A DNA stretch of 26,663 nt from CAYTES01 sp964436935 (lineage in GTDB: Bacteria > Patescibacteriota > Gracilibacteria > UBA1369 > UBA12473). Position 1 is the stretch's first letter. Each line of letters opens with the position of its first letter. Under the pieces are notes generated by a model. It was not told the origin of the DNA, made no database searches, and saw nothing but the letters and a program-made list of their open reading frames with translations. Of this stretch, positions 15,130 through 23,466 are shown in pieces. A program made the position numbers and the translations under genes. The stretch is taken from positions 1-26,663 of the forward strand of contig CAYTES010000015.1 of the NCBI GenBank assembly GCA_964436935.1, in the 5' to 3' direction.

Positions 15130-16173
15130 TTATAGAAGCCTACCAATAGCTGCTTTCGCTTCATTAACCGTTAACCTTTCATGCCAGTCCAGATGGGTTA
15201 ATCCTTCAATTATTCCAATGATTTCTTTCGGTGTATTATCTTTGAAGTCGATCAGGATTTTTTCATTTCTTTTTAAGGCAGCAATAAGATCCTTTTCAAA
15301 AGATCTTCCTTCAAAAGTGTATCTTGTATTGTCGAAACTAAGGCAGGTGCCATCACTTTGTGGCATCCAAATTTTATAGCCAAACATCTTAGCTAACGTT
15401 ATACCAAAGGAATAAGCATCATACGCCAAAGCCATTTTTTTAAACTCTTTTTCTGAGGTGGGATTATCAAAAAGGAATGCTTCAGGAGGAGTTGACCCCA
15501 TGCTTCCATAAGGCGATGTCTTTGCTTCTATTTTTTCTTTGTAGTTTTTTAAGTTTATGATTAGACCTAAATCAATGATCGTTGCTTTGTATGATTTATT
15601 TTTTTTTATTTTACTGACGATAATGTTTTTAGGTTTCAGGTCTCTGTAAATTAAGTTTCTATTGTGTAAATCTTCTAGCCCTTTTGCAATATCATAAGCT
15701 AGAAAGACTTCTTCTTGGACACTGGGGGCATCATATTCTAAGAATTCATGTAGATTCTTTCCGGGTACATAATCTAAGCATTCCACTACATTGCCCTCTA
15801 ACTGGCCAATGCCTCTGTTCATAACGATAGAATCTCCTAGAAAACAATGCGCCAGCGACGTTCTGGTTTTTCGACAGGATCTCATTTCTTCTGAAGAATT
15901 ATCCAGCCCGTCATTGAGCAGTTTAATGCTTAGAAGTTTATGAGAGATAAGTTCTCTATACATACTAACCACCCCGAACGAACCTTCGCCCACATAAGAA
16001 TCTTTTTCTAAAACCGGAAAAGCGACTGGCATCCCCTCAATTTCACCTCGTAAGATTTTTATTTTTTTATTTTCGTCTTTGATGCTAGTTTTAAAATGAT
16101 CAGCGATAGCTTCATCTGGCATTCTAGCGTATCTAGCCGCCTCTTTAAAAATTCTCTCACAATTATCCTTCAT
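15130..16173 (-). CDS. eukaryote-like Ser/Thr protein kinase
   Basis: A 347-aa kinase with glycine loop VGEGSFG (61-67), the ATP-binding lysine in LSIKLL (K84), catalytic loop YRDLKPKN (176-183, Tyr for the usual His), DLG (201-203, Leu for the usual Phe) and the PPE activation-segment end (229-231). The catalytic Asp, Lys and Asn are kept, so it should be active. It has no transmembrane segment and no PASTA domain, so it is a soluble kinase. The upstream gene on the same strand (stop 93 bp away) encodes an unknown protein that might be a partner or substrate. An extended -10 (TGATATAAT) sits just before the gene. Confidence 0.9.
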   Translation of the reverse strand: MKDNCERIFKEAARYARMPDEAIADHFKTSIKDENKKIKILRGEIEGMPVAFPVLEKDSYVGEGSFGVVSMYRELISHKLLSIKLLNDGLDNSSEEMRSCRKTRTSLAHCFLGDSIVMNRGIGQLEGNVVECLDYVPGKNLHEFLEYDAPSVQEEVFLAYDIAKGLEDLHNRNLIYRDLKPKNIIVSKIKKNKSYKATIIDLGLIINLKNYKEKIEAKTSPYGSMGSTPPEAFLFDNPTSEKEFKKMALAYDAYSFGITLAKMFGYKIWMPQSDGTCLSFDNTRYTFEGRSFEKDLIAALKRNEKILIDFKDNTPKEIIGIIEGLTHLDWHERLTVNEAKAAIGRLL

Positions 16174-16200
16174 GGGTTTATTGAAAATTGAAATCTTTTA

Positions 16201-16206
16201 ATTATA
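16201..16206 (-). promoter_or_regulatory. extended -10 element before the kinase gene
   Basis: On the minus strand TATAAT at 16201-16206 is preceded by TGA, giving an extended -10. No good -35 is visible. The predicted start is about 20 nt before the kinase ATG at 16173. Confidence 0.4.
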
Positions 16207-16266
16207 TCAAAAATCTCATTTAAATCCCACCAAAAACGCGAAGAGTCCTAAATGTAAACGCGCTTT

Positions 16267-16770
16267 TCATTTCTTTTGCGTATTTTTGAACGTTCTTTCT
16301 CCATGGGGCATGTAGAGTATTTCCCCACCATCTCTATCTCTAACCAAAATGGTGGAGTGCGTTATATCGTAATCATCATAGAGAAACGTGTTAAATCTTT
16401 GGTCTTTTTCATTAATTGAGAAGTAGACTATTCCGGTTAATGTCAGCCAACAAATGGTATCGGAACTTGGTTTTTTTTGTTCTTTTTCTGGAATACTGTA
16501 AGAACCAGTAATGCTGAAATCCGTTGTTATTCGAATTTGATAGTCTCCAGCGTTTTGAGCAAATACGATCATCTTATGCTGTCCTTCCTGTTCTCTTTTT
16601 TCAATGACCATAAAACCACTTTCATCCAGTTTTAAATCGGGTTTTAACGCAAGTAAAAAATCTTTTGCTCTTTGTGCAGCTTGAGCGATGTTCAATTTTT
16701 CTTGCGTCGATTCTCCGTTTTTATTACCCTCCGCGGTCTCGTTTTCTCTGGCTATTTCCTGGGGGATCAT
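16267..16770 (-). CDS. hypothetical protein upstream of the kinase
   Basis: A 167-aa protein of no family I recognise. The first 25 residues are hydrophilic and Glu/Asn-rich. Then a helix (IAQAAQRAKDFLLALKPDL) and a series of probable beta-strands follow (MIVFAQNAGDYQIRITTDFSI, ICWLTLTGIVYFSI, THSTILVRDRDGGEILYMP). There is no signal peptide or membrane helix. The gene lies 93 bp upstream of the Ser/Thr kinase on the same strand, but the kinase has its own -10 element, so the functional link is only positional. The ATG at 16770 is the only reasonable start. Confidence 0.7.
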   Translation of the reverse strand: MIPQEIARENETAEGNKNGESTQEKLNIAQAAQRAKDFLLALKPDLKLDESGFMVIEKREQEGQHKMIVFAQNAGDYQIRITTDFSITGSYSIPEKEQKKPSSDTICWLTLTGIVYFSINEKDQRFNTFLYDDYDITHSTILVRDRDGGEILYMPHGERTFKNTQKK

Positions 16771-16826
16771 TATGAAATGATCTTATTGGATAAGGATAGA
16801 TATGGTAATGTAATTGAGACTGGTAT

Positions 16827-16852
16827 GAGCATTCTTTTGACTCAAAATGCTC
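16827..16852. repeat. 7-bp inverted repeat with 12-nt loop
   Basis: GAGCATT (16827-16833) and AATGCTC (16846-16852) form a hairpin upstream of the hypothetical gene, inside the 249-bp gap 16771-17019. On the plus strand it is followed by a short A-run, on the minus strand by no T-run. It could be an operator or a leader hairpin of the hypothetical gene. I see nothing else gene-like in this gap. Confidence 0.35.
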
Positions 16853-16990
16853 TCAAAAAAAATCGTGTGAGTGTAACAAAGTGACATAAAGTTTCCCCTG
16901 ATAAAAAAATAGGTTTCAAGGAAGCGTAGCCGCTGTTTTAGTCTTGCCCTTAAATTTTTTATTCTGGTATGAAAATTTTTATCCAATCGC

Positions 16991-17011
16991 CTAATTTCGA
17001 TTTGAAATTAG
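16991..17011 (-). terminator. hairpin after the phosphotransferase gene
   Basis: CTAATTTC (16991-16998) and GAAATTAG (17004-17011) pair perfectly around a 5-nt loop, starting 9 bp after the stop of the phosphotransferase gene. The stem is AT-rich and only a weak, displaced T-stretch follows on the minus strand, so it is at best a weak terminator or an mRNA 3'-end stabiliser. Confidence 0.4.
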
Positions 17012-17019
17012 AAAGTTGA

Positions 17020-17907
17020 TCAGGTGAAAATGTCTTCATATTTAGAAACTGCCTTTTCCGCTCTTATACAATCTTCTCCACCTTTTCGATAATCCTCTAC
17101 ATTATCCATCAAGCCAGACAGGAACGAATTTGAAATGAGTCTTTCACGAGAAAGTTTATGACCAGATGCTTTTTCATAAGCCTTTATGATGTACTCGGCA
17201 TGGTCCGGAAAATCGCGAATGTATCTAGAAAATTCTCTGGCAATCTCTCCGTATTCGCTGTCTCCAAAGTCGATGATTCCCGTTATTTCCCCATCTTTGA
17301 CGATGATGTTTTCGTGGTGAGCATCATTGTGGAGAAACTGAAAAACTCCTAACTCCAAGGTCTTATCGAAGATGGTTTTGGTTTTTTGGGCTAAGGTTTT
17401 CCATCCGTTGGGGATGTCTGTAAACGTTAGGATTTTGGAGTACTCTTCTTCTACTTCAGGGTGTAACCCTATGTATGTGTTGATTTGGACCCCCATTTCT
17501 CTTGCCATTGCTTCTGTGACTCGCTGTTCCAGTTCGGCGTGAAAAACTCCTAGATTTTGGCAAATCCCTATTCTTTCTTCTTCTGTAAGTTTTTTCCAGG
17601 CATCGATTAAAAGATCTCCTTCAATGTAAACGTAGCCAAACATATTTGGCTCTTTTGAAATAAAATAAACCTTTGCCAGTGGGGCAGAGAAGTTGAGATT
17701 AGACAATTGTTTGATCACATGCGCTTCTACTGCCAGAGAATTCTGCTCTTTAAGTTCACCATTTGGTCTTTCCTCTTTGATTATAAACTTTTTACCGCTC
17801 TGTGTTTCAACATAGTAGGCGTTATTACACGCACCTTTTCCTTTTAATTCGAAAACGATAAGTTCTTCGCCCAGTAACTTTTGAACGCTTTCTTTTATGT
17901 TATTCAT
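17020..17907 (-). CDS. APH-fold phosphotransferase (aminoglycoside/choline kinase-like)
   Basis: A 295-aa protein of the APH superfamily. The catalytic loop is HNDAHHEN (193-200, catalytic Asp D195) and the metal-binding loop IDFGDSEYG (212-220), both canonical. KKFIIKEE (39-46) carries the nucleotide-binding lysine. The catalytic core is complete and of normal size. The superfamily includes aminoglycoside and macrolide kinases, choline, homoserine and fructosamine kinases; nothing here identifies the substrate, and calling it a resistance gene would go beyond the evidence. A TTGACC...TATGCT pair with a short 15-bp spacer lies just upstream. It is a single gene between the SLH protein gene and the hypothetical gene, all on the minus strand. 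Confidence 0.88.
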   Translation of the reverse strand: MNNIKESVQKLLGEELIVFELKGKGACNNAYYVETQSGKKFIIKEERPNGELKEQNSLAVEAHVIKQLSNLNFSAPLAKVYFISKEPNMFGYVYIEGDLLIDAWKKLTEEERIGICQNLGVFHAELEQRVTEAMAREMGVQINTYIGLHPEVEEEYSKILTFTDIPNGWKTLAQKTKTIFDKTLELGVFQFLHNDAHHENIIVKDGEITGIIDFGDSEYGEIAREFSRYIRDFPDHAEYIIKAYEKASGHKLSRERLISNSFLSGLMDNVEDYRKGGEDCIRAEKAVSKYEDIFT

Positions 17908-17983
17908 GTCGTTAGCATACCTTTTTCTTCTTCAGGTCAAAAGTTGGTATTTAGTCTCTGGAGGTGTGCTTTGTTTTACAGTT

Positions 17984-20296
17984 TCAATACCTTTTTGTGA
18001 TGGTATTTTTTTCTGGTGAAAATTCGTATTGATCTATGCCTATGTAAAAATAAATACCATTTGGCGACTCAGTATTTACCTTAAATTCAGCGGTAAGTTC
18101 CATCTCAGCTAATGGAATAAGTTTATCGTAAAATATGCTTATAGTCTCGCAATCTTCTGCATTGTAAAATTCATAATTCGGGGTTGTGTTGATTCGATAG
18201 ATAGTCAATTTACCTTCTTTGGAATCGTCAAAAAAATAGTCTTTATTCTCGAAATGTAGCGTTTTTATTCGCGGATTGCCCGGCCCCATCGAGTATTTAT
18301 AAATGGTTTCGACGGTTTTTTCTTGTTCAAAGTCGTAGATGCTGTAGGCAACTTGGTAGCCACAACTGTCTCCAAAAGTACTTTTATTTAATATCGATTT
18401 TGCGTTGACCCACTGAATGGGATTATTCCATGTGGCATATTTAGTCCAATTATAATGATTTGCAGATTCACTATTCTCGTATAATAGCTCACCTGTATCT
18501 AAATCATATACTTCGTAAAAACACAGCCCAGCCCCAGGAACGTCACTACAATTGTTACTATTCTTGGAATATAATCTAAATTCTCTTCTTAATTCTTGAT
18601 CGGCAATAGATGTAACTAAATTAGCTTTTTGTTGTTGAATGTTTCTGCTCACTTCATTGTTTCTGTAGATGAAATTTCCTTTTTCTGTGTCAAAAATAGT
18701 GAATTCAAGTAAATAAGGAACTATAGGTTTTGTGATGATTAAATTATCCCTCCATGATATTATTGGATTTATCGAATCTCCGCCATCAGTATAAATATAG
18801 CCTATGTTAGTTTCATAAACCTTTGCTTCATTAAATCCATTCTCTTTTAAATCACCATAAATAATCATTGCTTTTCCTTTTCCCGTATATTTAAAAGCAT
18901 TATTGCTATAATATTCTGCTTCAATCGGCAAAAAGACAGGTAATGCAAATTTAGTATTACTATCATTTGTTTCAAAAAAAGATAACTCAGTATGCGCCTC
19001 TAATTCTTTTGGGATTTCCCCTAAATTTATTAAATGCTTTTCGTTAAAATTTTGCGCTATAATATTCCCTTCGTTTTCCTCTAGCCACCATTCTTGAGAT
19101 TTGTTAAAAACTTTAGCACTGTAATCTATATAAGCTTTATTTTTTAAGTCGTAAGCCCCATAGGAGGTATTAAAAAAAAGTTGATCCTGATAGAGATGAA
19201 TTTCGGTACGCTCTTTAAGTGAATTAAGTGCAACAAATTTTTTTGTTTCCAAATCATAAATAAAAGCTAAAATAGTGTTAAATAAATTGTTGTTGTAATC
19301 ATCTGGCTGGTAAAGCCATAAGAAAAGGTATTTAGAATTTATTTCGAAAAGATCAAAAGAAATATTTCCAAGTTCTTTATTATATTGAGGACTCGTTAGT
19401 AAGCGCTCATCACATAGACGTTCATCAAAATTTTCATCACGAAATTTTTCACTCTCACATCCTGCTAAATTTATTTCCGAATGAGGATAATAGTCAGAAA
19501 GGACTTCGAAATCCATTTCCTGTAAAAAGGATTTGGCATCATTTTCATGAATGATTTGATAAGAATTACTATGCCTATTTCTATTGAGAGAATTTTCTTC
19601 ATTTAACCTTAAGGAATTTTCTTCGACATCATTGAGTACTTCAATTGCTTCTTGTGTGCTTATATAACTTAAATAATCCCTTTGCTCCAAGAGCCATTCA
19701 TAGCTGTTCGATAATACTGTTTGATCAGGATCTTGATATTTAATTCGATAGACCAATTCAAGCATTTGATCTCGTCTGATTTTGTATTCTAAACCCAATA
19801 TGCTTTCGGGAATATTATTAATAGCTTCTAAGGCCATCACATCATCATAATACCAAGCGCTATTTTTCGTGTTTTCTTTCTCGATATTAAAAGCTTTCAC
19901 CAGAATTTTAGCGGCTTCCACAAATGTAATTGATTTTTCGGGATAAAAATATCCATCTGTATATCCGTTAACAATTCCTAAATTTTTAGCCATGCATATG
20001 TATGGCGCAAACCATTGATTTTTTACATCTTCATAACAATGACTTCCTCTTTGTTCAGCTGTTAATGTTTCAACGATTACTTTTATAAATTCTGCGCGAT
20101 TGACATTTTTATAGGGCCTAAAGGTATTATCCGGATAGCCATTGATAATTTCCAATTCATAAAATTGATCAACTAATTCATAAATTCTACTAGAACTATC
20201 TTCATAAATATCAACAAAATTTACGCTTTGAGCGTTTACAAATGTAGCATTAAATAATAGGAGAATTAGAGCAATAAAAATATTTTTATAATTCAT
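17984..20296 (-). CDS. large secreted SLH-domain protein
   Basis: A 770-aa protein with a signal peptide (basic MNYK, then IFIALILLLFNATFVNA, cleavage near residue 22). Three SLH repeats follow: about 27-80 (INGYPDNTFRPYKNVNRAEF), 88-140 (VNGYTDGYFYPEKSITFVEA) and a degenerate third at about 148-192. SLH domains bind pyruvylated secondary cell-wall polymer, so the protein is presumably displayed on the cell surface. The remaining 570 or so residues are rich in Asn, Tyr and Glu with short repeated beta-strand patterns ending in aromatic residues, which could be a beta-propeller; I recognise no catalytic motif. An AGGA about 14 nt upstream is the only ribosome-site candidate. The gene is markedly AT-rich. 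Confidence 0.88.
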   Translation of the reverse strand: MNYKNIFIALILLLFNATFVNAQSVNFVDIYEDSSSRIYELVDQFYELEIINGYPDNTFRPYKNVNRAEFIKVIVETLTAEQRGSHCYEDVKNQWFAPYICMAKNLGIVNGYTDGYFYPEKSITFVEAAKILVKAFNIEKENTKNSAWYYDDVMALEAINNIPESILGLEYKIRRDQMLELVYRIKYQDPDQTVLSNSYEWLLEQRDYLSYISTQEAIEVLNDVEENSLRLNEENSLNRNRHSNSYQIIHENDAKSFLQEMDFEVLSDYYPHSEINLAGCESEKFRDENFDERLCDERLLTSPQYNKELGNISFDLFEINSKYLFLWLYQPDDYNNNLFNTILAFIYDLETKKFVALNSLKERTEIHLYQDQLFFNTSYGAYDLKNKAYIDYSAKVFNKSQEWWLEENEGNIIAQNFNEKHLINLGEIPKELEAHTELSFFETNDSNTKFALPVFLPIEAEYYSNNAFKYTGKGKAMIIYGDLKENGFNEAKVYETNIGYIYTDGGDSINPIISWRDNLIITKPIVPYLLEFTIFDTEKGNFIYRNNEVSRNIQQQKANLVTSIADQELRREFRLYSKNSNNCSDVPGAGLCFYEVYDLDTGELLYENSESANHYNWTKYATWNNPIQWVNAKSILNKSTFGDSCGYQVAYSIYDFEQEKTVETIYKYSMGPGNPRIKTLHFENKDYFFDDSKEGKLTIYRINTTPNYEFYNAEDCETISIFYDKLIPLAEMELTAEFKVNTESPNGIYFYIGIDQYEFSPEKNTITKRY

Positions 20297-20390
20297 GCGG
20301 TAAATTTCCTGGGATACATTTTAAAAATACTCACAATTACTTTAGATAAGGGCGGATATTTTAGCAATGAGCATTAGGGTTTCAAAAGAA

Positions 20391-20465
20391 TGGCTCCCGG
20401 GGTCGGATTCGAACCGACGACCAAAGCGTTAACAGCGCTCTGCGCTACCACTGCGCTACCCGGGA
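20391..20465 (-). tRNA. tRNA-Asn (anticodon GTT)
   Basis: On the minus strand a full cloverleaf can be drawn: acceptor TCCCGGG / CCCGGGA, D arm GCGC-AGTGGTA-GCGC, anticodon stem GAGCG / CGCTT around the loop CTGTTAA (anticodon GTT, Asn), a 5-nt variable loop, and T arm GTCGG-TTCGAAT-CCGAC. The discriminator is G and the 3' CCA is encoded (20391-20393). The mature body without CCA is 72 nt. A promoter lies directly upstream, so it is transcribed on its own. Confidence 0.97.
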
Positions 20466-20484
20466 ATATTCTTTGAACGGCGAT

Positions 20485-20513
20485 ACTATAAAGAAATTGA
20501 TTCTATTTTTCAA
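20485..20513 (-). promoter_or_regulatory. promoter of tRNA-Asn
   Basis: On the minus strand TTGAAA (20508-20513), exactly 17 bp, then TATAGT (20485-20490) place the start about 12 nt before the tRNA 5' end at 20465. This is a good match to sigma70-type promoters and the same pattern as the promoter at 25732-25760. Confidence 0.7.
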
Positions 20514-20581
20514 TATTTTCTAACGTGAAACTCGATTTTATTCATTTACGCGGAAAATTCGGCTTCGTGCTCTGCGCTTTT

Positions 20582-21406
20582 TTAGCTCTGTAGGCTTGCG
20601 TTTCTCTTTTTATCTTTTTTGAAATAGACCCATCCCAGCAGTGCCAAATAGCTCGTGTAGCTCACCACTTCGGCCAGCGACGGATTACCGTTGTATCCAA
20701 AGAGGCCTTTGAGGATTTCACCGAAGCCTCCTTTTTCATTGATCACACCATTCGTGTTCCATACTTCTTGGGTTCCAATCGCAAGCACTCCCGCTTCTTG
20801 GAGTTCGTGGGTTCCATGGGCGATGAGGCCCGCGGCAAAGAGCAAGAGAAGCAACCCCGATACCGTAAAGAACTGCTTGAGTGGGATTTTTTTAGTCGTG
20901 GCAAAGAGAGTGTAGCCCAGTGCGATGGCGAGCAAAATGCCCAAAATGCCACTGATCCATTGCCCTTGTTCTCCTGCAAAACGGGACGCGTTTAAAAAAA
21001 GTACGGTTTCGATCCCTTCACGTCCTACACTCAAGAGCGTTAACAAGAAAATCCCTATAGGTCGCTCTTTGTCCACATGTGTTTGTACTTTATCTCGCAG
21101 TTCTTTGGAAATGGATTTTTGTCGGTGCATCCAGACAATCATCCATGTGATGAGTGCGGCGGCAATCAGCATGGTTACTCCTTCAAATAGCTCTTCATTT
21201 CGCCCTTCAAACCCTCCCAATTGTGTTTCAAAGAGAGTGGCAAGGCCAAGTGCAAATAGTATTCCTCCTCCAATTCCCCAATAGACCGATTTTCGGTAAG
21301 AAGGGCCTACTTTAATCTGATTGAGATACGCTAAAATGATCCCAATGACGAGCGCCGCTTCGAGGGTTTCACGAAAGGTGATCAGGAAAGTGGCAAAGGA
21401 GAACAT
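20582..21406 (-). CDS. FTR1 family iron permease
   Basis: A 274-aa membrane protein with the two REXXE iron-binding motifs of FTR1/EfeU permeases: RETLE (12-16) in helix 1 and REGIE (129-133) in helix 4. About seven hydrophobic helices are visible, with a short charged cytoplasmic tail (FKKDKKRN). The family imports ferric or ferrous iron across the cytoplasmic membrane, usually with a multicopper oxidase or EfeO/EfeB partners. None is encoded nearby, so it may work alone or with genes elsewhere. An HGTHELQEAGV segment near helix 6 is also conserved in the family. The gene follows the RNA methylase by 66 bp on the same strand and may share its transcript. No Shine-Dalgarno site is evident. 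Confidence 0.93.
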   Translation of the reverse strand: MFSFATFLITFRETLEAALVIGIILAYLNQIKVGPSYRKSVYWGIGGGILFALGLATLFETQLGGFEGRNEELFEGVTMLIAAALITWMIVWMHRQKSISKELRDKVQTHVDKERPIGIFLLTLLSVGREGIETVLFLNASRFAGEQGQWISGILGILLAIALGYTLFATTKKIPLKQFFTVSGLLLLLFAAGLIAHGTHELQEAGVLAIGTQEVWNTNGVINEKGGFGEILKGLFGYNGNPSLAEVVSYTSYLALLGWVYFKKDKKRNASLQS

Positions 21407-21472
21407 GTGGGCCGGGGTGAAGGGTAAGGGCGCGTAAGCAAATAAGTATTACAGATTCGGTTTAGGATTTGC

Positions 21473-22642
21473 TCAAAGCGTTTCCAAGACAAGGATTTCT
21501 CTTCCCACTACTTGGTTTGGTCGATGGTACAACAGGGTTCGTTTTAACTTATACTGAATTGGTATGAGTTTATCAACGAGGTTCGGTAGACGGACCGCTT
21601 TTTTGTTTGTGTGATATAGAGGAAGCGCAATCAAGACGGGTGTGCCCGGTTTTAGGCAGGGGTGAAGCGATTTAAAAAAGTTTCGATAAATGGGGATAAG
21701 TTTGGGATAAAGGTCATGTATTTCTTCCTCGGTCGGGAAGTGATTTTGTGGCGGGCCCAAATAACTTTCGCTCACCACAAGATCCGGGGGACGTGGAAGA
21801 TCCCGCGGGACCAAGGCCGTGGCATCCTGTAAAAAGACCCGGGTAGAAGCTTCCTCTCGGCCTAATCCTTGCTCCTGTAGATTTTTTAGGTTTATTCCTG
21901 TCGCCTCGATGGCACTGCGTTCGATGTCGGAGCCGATCACATTCATGCCTTTGAGCAGTGCTTCGCCTAGGACTGTTCCACTGCCGCAAAAAGGGTCATA
22001 GAGCGTTGTGTCGGTGAGATCGATGCCTCTTTGGACAATACCGCTGAGGTTGATCATGATTTGGGCGAGTTTGGGAGGGAGCATCCCTTCTCGTCTAAGG
22101 CGAAGCGGCTTGCCGTAGTCTCTGAGTTCGTAGAAGTGGGCGTTTTGGATGGCGACGGTTTGACTGATGGCGAAATGATCATCCATTCGGGTGAGGTTGA
22201 AGTCCATACCGTGTTTCATGAGGCCGGATTTTACGATGATGGCGGTGTTCGGGTTTCCTTCTTTGTTGATGAAGCGTGCATTTCGTCCGCTGTTTTTCAT
22301 GTTTTGTTTAACTTTTTTTAATATTTTGTTTAAAAAAAGGTCATGTTGCGGTGCTATACTTAGGCCGAAGATCAGCTTTCCTTCCTGTTTTTGGTTCTCC
22401 AAAAGGGTGGTGAGTTTTTCCACCACTTTGTCTTCCTCGCTTTCCACTGTCGTTACAATTTCACTGATTTTTAACGATCCTCCCAAGCTATCCAATAAAC
22501 TTTGAGGCTGTTTCAACCCTTCCATTTCCACTAATGCCACTTCTCCATGACGCTCGAGTCGGTTTCCGCTAAAAATGGCTTCCAATTCAGCGAAGCAGAG
22601 CTCCGTTTCACGTCCCAGATGAAACAAATAGTCACGATGCAT
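21473..22642 (-). CDS. Trm11-like RNA methyltransferase
   Basis: A 389-aa protein with an N-terminal region resembling the THUMP-associated part of Trm11/TrmG10 enzymes (FHLGRETELCFAELEAIF at the start). A Rossmann methylase domain follows: DPFCGSGTVLGEAL (216 onward, SAM-binding motif I), VIGSDIERSAIEATGINL (motif II, acidic residue for the ribose hydroxyls) and SESYLGPP (291-298) where N2-guanine or N6-adenine methylases have (D/N)PPY. These traits fit tRNA guanine-N2 methylation, though the altered catalytic motif makes specificity uncertain. It probably acts on tRNA in the cytoplasm. Its ATG lies in an ATGCAT palindrome that also supplies the start of a small gene on the opposite strand. 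Confidence 0.85.
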   Translation of the reverse strand: MHRDYLFHLGRETELCFAELEAIFSGNRLERHGEVALVEMEGLKQPQSLLDSLGGSLKISEIVTTVESEEDKVVEKLTTLLENQKQEGKLIFGLSIAPQHDLFLNKILKKVKQNMKNSGRNARFINKEGNPNTAIIVKSGLMKHGMDFNLTRMDDHFAISQTVAIQNAHFYELRDYGKPLRLRREGMLPPKLAQIMINLSGIVQRGIDLTDTTLYDPFCGSGTVLGEALLKGMNVIGSDIERSAIEATGINLKNLQEQGLGREEASTRVFLQDATALVPRDLPRPPDLVVSESYLGPPQNHFPTEEEIHDLYPKLIPIYRNFFKSLHPCLKPGTPVLIALPLYHTNKKAVRLPNLVDKLIPIQYKLKRTLLYHRPNQVVGREILVLETL

Positions 22643-22816
22643 AAAGGTTTGTGTGGATTAGTAGGGGTGCTTTTTATTCTCTGGTCTGTGATGTTAACGC
22701 TCTTGGGAGCTTTTGGCTATAGCATGATCGAGTATTGGAACCGTTCAGGGCTGGAATCGGTGGGTGAGCTCAATCCCGGAATAGATTCAATAATAGAGAA
22801 TTTATCTCCTGGATAA
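22637..22816 (+). CDS. small single-pass membrane protein
   Basis: A 59-aa protein starting at ATG 22637 (MHKGLCG), with one strong hydrophobic helix (LVGVLFILWSVMLTLLGAFGY) and a short tail (WNRSGLESVGELNPGIDSII). The overall look is that of a conserved small membrane protein rather than a random frame. An in-frame ATG at 22619 would add six residues but reach further into the divergent methylase gene. The ATG lies in ATGCAT, which on the other strand is the methylase start, so the two genes overlap by 6 bp head to head. A terminator-like hairpin follows. Function unknown. Confidence 0.6.
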   Translation: MHKGLCGLVGVLFILWSVMLTLLGAFGYSMIEYWNRSGLESVGELNPGIDSIIENLSPG

Positions 22817-22823
22817 AAAACAT

Positions 22824-22859
22824 CCAACTAACTGTTGCCGTAAACAAGGGTTAGTTTGG
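22824..22859 (+). terminator. terminator-like hairpin after the small membrane protein gene
   Basis: CCAACTAAC (22824-22832) pairs with GTTAGTTTGG (22850-22859) with one bulge, and an inner TGTT/AACA pairing closes part of the loop. A T-rich stretch (ATTTTTTA) begins a few bases after the stem. This fits an intrinsic terminator of moderate strength between the small gene and ssb. Confidence 0.5.
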
Positions 22860-22972
22860 TGATTATTTTTTAATTTGGCCCTTGCGTCAATCAAGCTTTT
22901 TCCGATTCTATTGCGCCAAAAACTGCCTTTCTAGTACAGTAAGGTCGATTTTACGCTTTAACTTTTTGAATT

Positions 22973-23449
22973 ATGGCAATGTCGCTGAACCGAGCGCAAC
23001 TCATCGGAAATCTGGTCCGTGATCCGGAAGTGCGTCAAACGTCCGGAGGTCGTAGTGTGGTGAATTTTTCGATTGCCACCAGCTCTCGTTGGACGGATGC
23101 AAGTGGACAGGTCCAGGAAAAAACCGAATTTCATAATGTGGTCGTGTGGGGGAAATTGGCCGATATTTGTGCTCAGTACCTTAAAAAGGGGAGCAAGGCC
23201 TTCATTGAAGGTCGCATTCAAACCAGAGATTGGCAAGGCGAGGATGGGGTGAAACGATACCGCACCGAAATCATTGCGGATAACATGATCATGCTCGATC
23301 GAAAAGGAGAGCCTATCTCGGGTGGCAGTTATGGAATGGATCGAGAGGCTTCCGGATTGGATCAATCCCCTTCACCTGATTTCGCAGGAGCTGCTTCTGA
23401 AGGTTCCGGAAACGGTGGAAAAATTGAGATTGAGGATTTGCCTTTCTAA
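22973..23449 (+). CDS. ssb: single-stranded DNA-binding protein
   Basis: A 158-aa protein with the OB-fold of bacterial SSB: LNRAQLIGNLVRDPEVR, then VNFSIATSSRW, TEFHNVVVWGKLADICAQYL and GSKAFIEGRIQTRDWQ. A Gly/Ser-rich linker follows, and the acidic tip IEDLPF that binds partner proteins such as RecQ, PriA and exonuclease I. It coats single-stranded DNA in replication, repair and recombination. ATG 22973 is used here; an in-frame ATG at 22979 is an equal alternative. Only a weak promoter candidate (TTGCGC, 18 bp, TACAGT) precedes it. The SLH metalloprotease-like gene starts 17 bp after the stop, so the two may be co-transcribed. Confidence 0.97.
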   Translation: MAMSLNRAQLIGNLVRDPEVRQTSGGRSVVNFSIATSSRWTDASGQVQEKTEFHNVVVWGKLADICAQYLKKGSKAFIEGRIQTRDWQGEDGVKRYRTEIIADNMIMLDRKGEPISGGSYGMDREASGLDQSPSPDFAGAASEGSGNGGKIEIEDLPF

Positions 23450-23466
23450 TCCTTTTCCAGACAATT

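Noticed and set aside
17020..17907. Aminoglycoside resistance gene
   Set aside because: Only the generic APH catalytic loops are visible. Nothing identifies an antibiotic as substrate, and many relatives act on metabolites.
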